Assembly: GCA_964502775.1 (NCBI GenBank)
Contig: CAZCYE010000015.1
Coordinates: forward strand, 1-24,946
DNA: 24,946 bases
From: CAZCYE01 sp964502775
GTDB taxonomy: Bacteria > Actinomycetota > Acidimicrobiia > IMCC26256 > PALSA-555
Reading direction: 5' to 3'
Made by a program: the position numbers and the translations under genes. A model generated the notes under the pieces. That model searched no databases. It saw nothing but the letters and a program-made list of their open reading frames with translations, and was not told where the DNA came from. Below, piece after piece: positions 20,790 to 24,946 of the stretch (positions are counted from its first letter, which is position 1; each line of letters starts with the position of its first letter).

Positions 20790-22459
20790 GCCGACGGTGC
20801 GGCGCCCGACGTCGTGATCGGCAGGTGCGGCGCTCGCCCCTCGGCCCGTTCCGCCGCCGCTCGGACGAACGCCGCGAAGAGCGGATGGGGTCGATCCGGC
20901 CTGCTCGTGAACTCGGGGTGGGCCTGGGTGGCCACGAAGAACGGGTGCGCGTCGGTCGTCAGCTCCACGAACTCCACCAACCGCCCATCGGGCGAGGTGC
21001 CGGAACAGATCAATCCCGCGGCCTCGAGCCGCGCCCGGTACCGGTTGTTGACCTCGTACCGATGCCGGTGACGCTCGTACACGATCTCTGCACCGTAGGC
21101 CCGCTGCACGATCGATCCCGGCACCAACCGCGCGGGGTACGTCCCCAGGCGCATCGTGCCCCCGTAGTCCGCAATCTCGCGTTGGGTATCCATGAGATCG
21201 ATGACCGGATGCGGTGTGTGCGCATCGAACTCACTGGAGTTGGCACCGGCGAGGCCGCACGCATCCCGGGCGAACTCGATGACCGCACACTGCATGCCGA
21301 GACACAGGCCGAGGAACGGGATCCGGTGCTCGCGGGCGTAGCCCGCCGCCGCGATCTTGCCCTCGATCCCGCGAAAGCCGAAGCCACCCGGGATCACGAT
21401 GCCGTCGAGCTCGCGGAGCCGCCCCTCGGCGAGCAGGCCCTCGGCGTCGTCCGAGGCGATCCAGTCGATCTCCACCCGAGCCCCCGCGCCGTAGCCGCCG
21501 TGACGCATCGCCTCGACCACCGAGAGGTACGCGTCCGGGAGGTTGACGTACTTCCCGACGAGCCCGATGCGGACCACCTGGTCGATGATCCGGATGCCCT
21601 CGACGAGCGCCTGCCAGGCCGCGAGGTCCGGCTCACGGGGCTCGAGCTGGAGCACACGGCACACGTAGTCGTCGAGCCCCTCCTCGTGCAGCACGAGCGG
21701 GATCTCGTAGATCGAGTCCGCGTCGATAGCGGAGACGATGCCCTCCTCGGGGACGTCGCAGAGCTGAGAGATCTTCTCCTTGAGACGGAGCGGGATGGGA
21801 CGGTCGGAGCGGCAGACCATGGCGTCGGGCTGGATGCCCCGGCTGCGCAGCTCGGTGACCGAGTGCTGGGTGGGCTTGGTCTTCTGCTCGCCCGAGGGGC
21901 CGATGAACGGCACGAGCGTGACGTGCACGTAGAAGACGTTGTCGCGGCCGACGTCCTTGCGGAACTGCCGGATCGCCTCGAGGAACGGCAGGATCTCGAT
22001 GTCGCCGACGGTCCCGCCGATCTCGGTGATCACCACGTCCACGTCGTCGTCGGCGAGGCGGAGGATGCGTTCCTTGATCTCGTCGGTGATATGGGGAATC
22101 ACCTGGACGGTCTGGCCGAGGTACGCGCCGCGCCGCTCCTTGGCCAGCACTTCCTGGTAGATCGATCCGGTGGTGGCGTTCGACTTCTTCGTCAACGGCA
22201 CATCGATGAACCGCTCGTAGTGACCGAGATCGAGATCCGTCTCACCGCCGTCATCGGTGACGAAGACCTCGCCGTGCTGGAACGGATTCATCGTGCCGGG
22301 ATCGACGTTGATGTACGGGTCGAGCTTCTGCATCGTGACCCGCAGTCCCCGGGCCTTGAGCAGTCGTCCGAGCGAAGCAGCGGTGAGTCCCTTGCCGAGG
22401 CTGGAAGCGACCCCACCGGTTACGAAGATGTGCTTCGCCACGGGACCGCAGGTTATCAC
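20786..22459 (-). CDS. pyrG: CTP synthase
   Basis: 557 residues from GTG 22459. The N-terminal amidoligase domain begins KHIFVTGGVASSLGKGLTAA and includes KLDPYINVDPGTMNPFQHGE and GGTVGDIE. The C-terminal class I glutaminase has C386 (GLCLGMQ) and the H514/E516 pair (AHPEF). It makes CTP from UTP, ATP and glutamine. Two starts are possible. GTG 22459 overlaps the preceding gene's stop as GTGA, like its neighbours, and adds six residues; GTG 22441 would give the family-typical VAKHIFVTGG start. Neither has a clear Shine-Dalgarno. It sits before NUDIX and xerD, the order found in Mycobacterium. Confidence 0.97.
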   Translation of the reverse strand: MITCGPVAKHIFVTGGVASSLGKGLTAASLGRLLKARGLRVTMQKLDPYINVDPGTMNPFQHGEVFVTDDGGETDLDLGHYERFIDVPLTKKSNATTGSIYQEVLAKERRGAYLGQTVQVIPHITDEIKERILRLADDDVDVVITEIGGTVGDIEILPFLEAIRQFRKDVGRDNVFYVHVTLVPFIGPSGEQKTKPTQHSVTELRSRGIQPDAMVCRSDRPIPLRLKEKISQLCDVPEEGIVSAIDADSIYEIPLVLHEEGLDDYVCRVLQLEPREPDLAAWQALVEGIRIIDQVVRIGLVGKYVNLPDAYLSVVEAMRHGGYGAGARVEIDWIASDDAEGLLAEGRLRELDGIVIPGGFGFRGIEGKIAAAGYAREHRIPFLGLCLGMQCAVIEFARDACGLAGANSSEFDAHTPHPVIDLMDTQREIADYGGTMRLGTYPARLVPGSIVQRAYGAEIVYERHRHRYEVNNRYRARLEAAGLICSGTSPDGRLVEFVELTTDAHPFFVATQAHPEFTSRPDRPHPLFAAFVRAAAERAEGRAPHLPITTSGAAPSA

Positions 22460-23343
22460 GGTGGCACCGGGACACCGGGGAACGACTCGGCCTCACCCGG
22501 TCCCGCGCGGCGACGACCCGCGCGATCGAACGCGCGCAGCGGCGGTACCCGCTCGATCAGATCGCTGAACGACACCAGCTCGGCGGCGACGTTCGCCACC
22601 ACCAGCACCGCGAGCGCGGTGATCCGCGATGCCTCGCCCCGCCCGAGCACCACGCCGAGCCCCAACGTGGCCCCGATCACGTTCGCCCCCGTGTCCCCAA
22701 GCATCAGGCGCTCGCGCAGGTCCGGGATCAACAGGGCCAGCGCGCCGCCGATCACCGGGGCGATGGCTACCCCCACCGCCCCGGTGCCGAGCACGATGCC
22801 GAGCGGCACGTAGGCCAGCAGGGCGGCCTTGATCGTGCGTCCGGGGGCACGGTCCAAGAGGTTCCCGAGATTGGCGCTCAACGCGATCAGGACCGCGTCC
22901 ACCACAAGCCGGCGCCCGGAGGCGAAGCCGGGTGTGGCCACCAGCACCACCGCGACACCGGCACCCCCAAGGAGCTTGATCAGGCCCGTCGTGAGCTCCC
23001 CCCGCACCGCCGCGCGCACGTGACCCGCGAAGCCACGGGCATCGCCCGTGGCGAGCAGGTCGTCGATCAGCCCCAGGAGGCCGAACCCGAACGCGGCAAA
23101 GAGCACCTCGCTGCGTGCCACGCTGAGGCCGGCGGCCTCGCCGACGCCGAGTGCCCCGAACACCGCACGCCCCGCCTCGATGACGAGGACCGCCAGGACG
23201 ATCAGGACACCGCCGGCCGTCGGTACGGTCACCCCCCGGTAGTTCGTGCGGTGCAGGAACGGGGACTCGAACATCCGCCCCGCGGCGATGCGGAGGAAGT
23301 GTACGGTGAGCGCACCGACCGCGACGCCGAGCACGACGCTCAT
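22456..23343 (-). CDS. MraY/WecA-like polyprenyl-phosphate sugar-1-phosphate transferase homologue
   Basis: 295 residues, very hydrophobic, with about 8-9 membrane segments. Family motifs are NYRGVTVPTAGG (34-45), the Asp pair in GLIDDLLA (D94-D95), a conserved Lys (K124) in TTGLIKLLGG, NLGNLLDRAPGR (158-169) and MLGDTGANVIG (214-224). The block normally ending DGLDGL is LLDRAPGR here, a variant of the GT4 family. MraY proper and WecA/TagO are not indicated. It could load a sugar phosphate on a lipid carrier, but donor and acceptor are unknown. The ATG overlaps the upstream gene's stop (ATGA) and the stop overlaps the first candidate pyrG start (GTGA), so it is translated in step with CTP synthase. 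Confidence 0.82.
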   Translation of the reverse strand: MSVVLGVAVGALTVHFLRIAAGRMFESPFLHRTNYRGVTVPTAGGVLIVLAVLVIEAGRAVFGALGVGEAAGLSVARSEVLFAAFGFGLLGLIDDLLATGDARGFAGHVRAAVRGELTTGLIKLLGGAGVAVVLVATPGFASGRRLVVDAVLIALSANLGNLLDRAPGRTIKAALLAYVPLGIVLGTGAVGVAIAPVIGGALALLIPDLRERLMLGDTGANVIGATLGLGVVLGRGEASRITALAVLVVANVAAELVSFSDLIERVPPLRAFDRAGRRRAGPGEAESFPGVPVPP

Positions 23344-24946
23344 CGCGCCGCCGCGCTCACAGCCGGACCCGGCCCGGGCGCGGCCCCGGGCGAGTCGTGC
23401 TTCACGCCGAACGCAGCACCATCACGACCGAGGTCCCACCCCAGCACCGCGAGCGCGACCACGACGACGAGCCCGGAAACCGCGATGCCCCCCGATTGGG
23501 TGACACAGCCCAGGATCCCGAGCAACCCGAGCGCGGCGGCCGTGGTCACGCCACCGGGCATCCGGGCCACGAGCCCACGTAGCTGCGCGCGTCGGGTGAT
23601 CCAGCACCACCCGAGCCCCGCCAACGCGAACGGCACCAGGATCCCCAGCCTCGCGTCGCCGAACGAGCGCGCGCCCGCGGCGAGGCGCCGCATCACCGTG
23701 GTCCCCAGCACCGAGACCCCCTCCGCGTCCGCTCGCTCGAGCAGACGCGCCACGTGGGACCGGTGGGCCCCGTCCAGCGCGACGTCTACCGCGACCAGCG
23801 CGACGGCAACGGCGCCGGCGAGCACCACGACCGCCACGACGGCTGCGGCCGGCCCACGGAAGGCCATACCTAATCGCCGCCGCACCCCGGTGCCGGCCCG
23901 CGCGACCGCAACCAGGGCGAACGGGGGGATCATCGCCACCGCGCCGCCCAGGTCGGCGCCGAGGAACGGGAGTCCGGTCACGAGCACGCATGCGCCGAGC
24001 AGCGCAACGGCCACGCGCCCTCCAAGGCGTGCTCCCAGGCGCGTGGCGAGCATCGGTGCCACCACGAGCGCGCTCGCCCCCAGCACCGCCCACGATCCGT
24101 CGGTGAGCCCATCAAATCTTCCCCCCGTTCCCGGCGAGGGACCGAGGGGGGTGACGAACTGCAACGGCGTGCCCACGATCGTGTCGACGCCGAGCAGCAC
24201 CACGAGGCCGCCCAGCGCGAGCAGGAGCGGATCGGTACGCGTCACGCGCCCCAGCTCGTGGCCCACCGCGGTCAGCACCGCCGCGAGCCCGAGCAGTGCC
24301 GCCCAGTACACAAGACCGCTCGTGCGCTCGATCGGCACGAGCCCCAGGAGATACGTGCTCGCGAGGAATGCGGGCAGGTACAGCGCCAACGCCCGCAGCG
24401 CCGTGCTCGGGGACCGGGACTTCGAACGCCTCGCTCCCACCACGAGGGCCAGCGCGAGCGCCGCCAAGCCGAGCACCACGAGCGCCACCTCCACGCCCGC
24501 CCGCCGGGCAGCGGTGAACTCGGCCGCTTCGGCTTCGTCGGCGAGGAGCGCAGCCCGACCGCGCGCCGCGGACGGACCCTCGACCACCTCCATGGCGCGT
24601 CCCGTCATTGCCGCCGGGCGCGCCACACCCAATTGGTCGAGGATCGTGGGCGCGATGTCGGTGACCTGTACGAAGCCGGCTCGACGCGTGGTGCCCGAGC
24701 GCAACAGCCCCGGATCCACACCGGGCGCGTGCAGGCTCGCGATCGTCAACGTCGTCGTCTCGGGCAGGGCCGCCGGAGCCACGACGAGCACCGCATCGGT
24801 GGTGGTGTCGACATGGTCGAGGAGCGCACCCACGAGCCGATCCGAGCGGCGGAGCGCGGCATCGAAGAGGTGCTCGCGCTGCTCGAGCGTGGTCACGGCC
24901 GCGTAGTTGACGGCCCGAACGAGATCCGAGCCCTCCACCAGCACCA
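23340..24946 (-). CDS. Polytopic membrane protein with alkaline-phosphatase-superfamily remnant (5' end outside window)
   Basis: At least 534 residues; the reading frame is still open at the window edge, so the true start is missing. The visible N-terminal part (about 110 residues) looks like the C-terminal end of an alkaline-phosphatase-type fold: TDAVLVVAPAALPETTTLTI, then GFVQVTDIAPTILDQLGV at about 91-108, which matches the TD-APT-L-LG ending of such domains. A linker follows, then about 11 hydrophobic helices with short loops, and a Gly/Pro/Ala tail. The combination suggests a membrane-bound phosphodiesterase or phosphoglycerol-type transferase, but the catalytic metal-binding half is not in view. 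Its stop overlaps the ATG of the MraY/WecA-like gene, so both probably act in the same envelope pathway. Function is inferred only. Confidence 0.7.
   Translation of the reverse strand, partial: VLVEGSDLVRAVNYAAVTTLEQREHLFDAALRRSDRLVGALLDHVDTTTDAVLVVAPAALPETTTLTIASLHAPGVDPGLLRSGTTRRAGFVQVTDIAPTILDQLGVARPAAMTGRAMEVVEGPSAARGRAALLADEAEAAEFTAARRAGVEVALVVLGLAALALALVVGARRSKSRSPSTALRALALYLPAFLASTYLLGLVPIERTSGLVYWAALLGLAAVLTAVGHELGRVTRTDPLLLALGGLVVLLGVDTIVGTPLQFVTPLGPSPGTGGRFDGLTDGSWAVLGASALVVAPMLATRLGARLGGRVAVALLGACVLVTGLPFLGADLGGAVAMIPPFALVAVARAGTGVRRRLGMAFRGPAAAVVAVVVLAGAVAVALVAVDVALDGAHRSHVARLLERADAEGVSVLGTTVMRRLAAGARSFGDARLGILVPFALAGLGWCWITRRAQLRGLVARMPGGVTTAAALGLLGILGCVTQSGGIAVSGLVVVVALAVLGWDLGRDGAAFGVKHDSPGAAPGPGPAVSAAAR

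Noticed and set aside
19988..22813. A 941-codon plus-strand frame opposite xerD, NUDIX, pyrG and the transferase gene
   Set aside because: It is antisense to several well-supported genes, has an Arg-rich composition typical of GC-rich shadows, and shows no domain.
23020..24906. A 628-codon plus-strand frame rich in Thr/Ser/Arg/Ala
   Set aside because: It lies opposite two membrane-protein genes whose hydrophobic helices and motifs are convincing; composition marks it as a shadow.
1..24946. CRISPR arrays, toxin-antitoxin pairs, restriction or other defence genes
   Set aside because: I looked for regularly spaced repeats and for such protein families and found none.

Overview
The window is high-GC bacterial chromosome (sampled 60-base lines in the core genes reach about 75% GC), densely packed and mostly on the minus strand. 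Gene content and order point to an actinobacterium. The blocks pyrG-NUDIX-xerD and scpA-scpB-rluB-cmk-der are the same conserved blocks found in Mycobacterium. Threonine-run linkers, the aroH-tyrA-aroA insertion and TadE/TadG-type secreted proteins make an uncultured lineage such as Acidimicrobiia plausible, but class level is only a guess. A run of exactly 100 N (1449-1548) shows this is a scaffold, probably metagenome-derived.

Layout. (1) 1-1448: a lower-GC gene for a secreted protein with a LytR_C-like N-terminal domain, then tRNA-Pro(GGG), then the scaffold gap. (2) 1554-6053: two divergent TadE-TadG pairs flanking a large inverted repeat (4021-4076). No other Tad/Flp pilus gene is present. 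(3) 6060-8887: der and a PDZ/radical-SAM DUF512 gene. (4) 8936-10062: a candidate 19-codon leader ORF overlapping ispH by one base, on the plus strand. (5) 10033-16409, minus strand: scpA-scpB-rluB, then aroH-tyrA-aroA-cmk-plsC. (6) 16466-17452: trpS, divergent from scpA. (7) 17564-19086, minus: a Cys-less DksA/TraR homologue, an M50 rhomboid-like zinc metalloprotease and an HD-domain protein. (8) 19177-24946, minus: a membrane phosphatase-superfamily protein (cut by the window end), a MraY/WecA-like transferase, pyrG, a NUDIX hydrolase and xerD.

How it works together. Most of the window is housekeeping: chromosome condensation (ScpA/B), rRNA modification, ribosome assembly (Der), the end of aromatic amino-acid synthesis (AroA, AroH, TyrA), CMP/CTP supply (Cmk, PyrG), phospholipid and isoprenoid precursors (PlsC, IspH) and dimer resolution (XerD). 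Eleven gene junctions are four-base start/stop overlaps (eight GTGA, three ATGA), so translation is probably coupled along the operons. Five transcription-unit heads carry a TAnnnT hexamer ending 7-9 bases before the start codon, the arrangement expected for leaderless mRNAs.

I see no defence system, CRISPR array, prophage or insertion sequence. The least explained parts are the divergent TadE/TadG locus with candidate start codons inside an inverted repeat, the ispH leader ORF, the DksA homologue lacking all four zinc cysteines, the envelope-type pair upstream of pyrG, and the low-GC gene beside tRNA-Pro.
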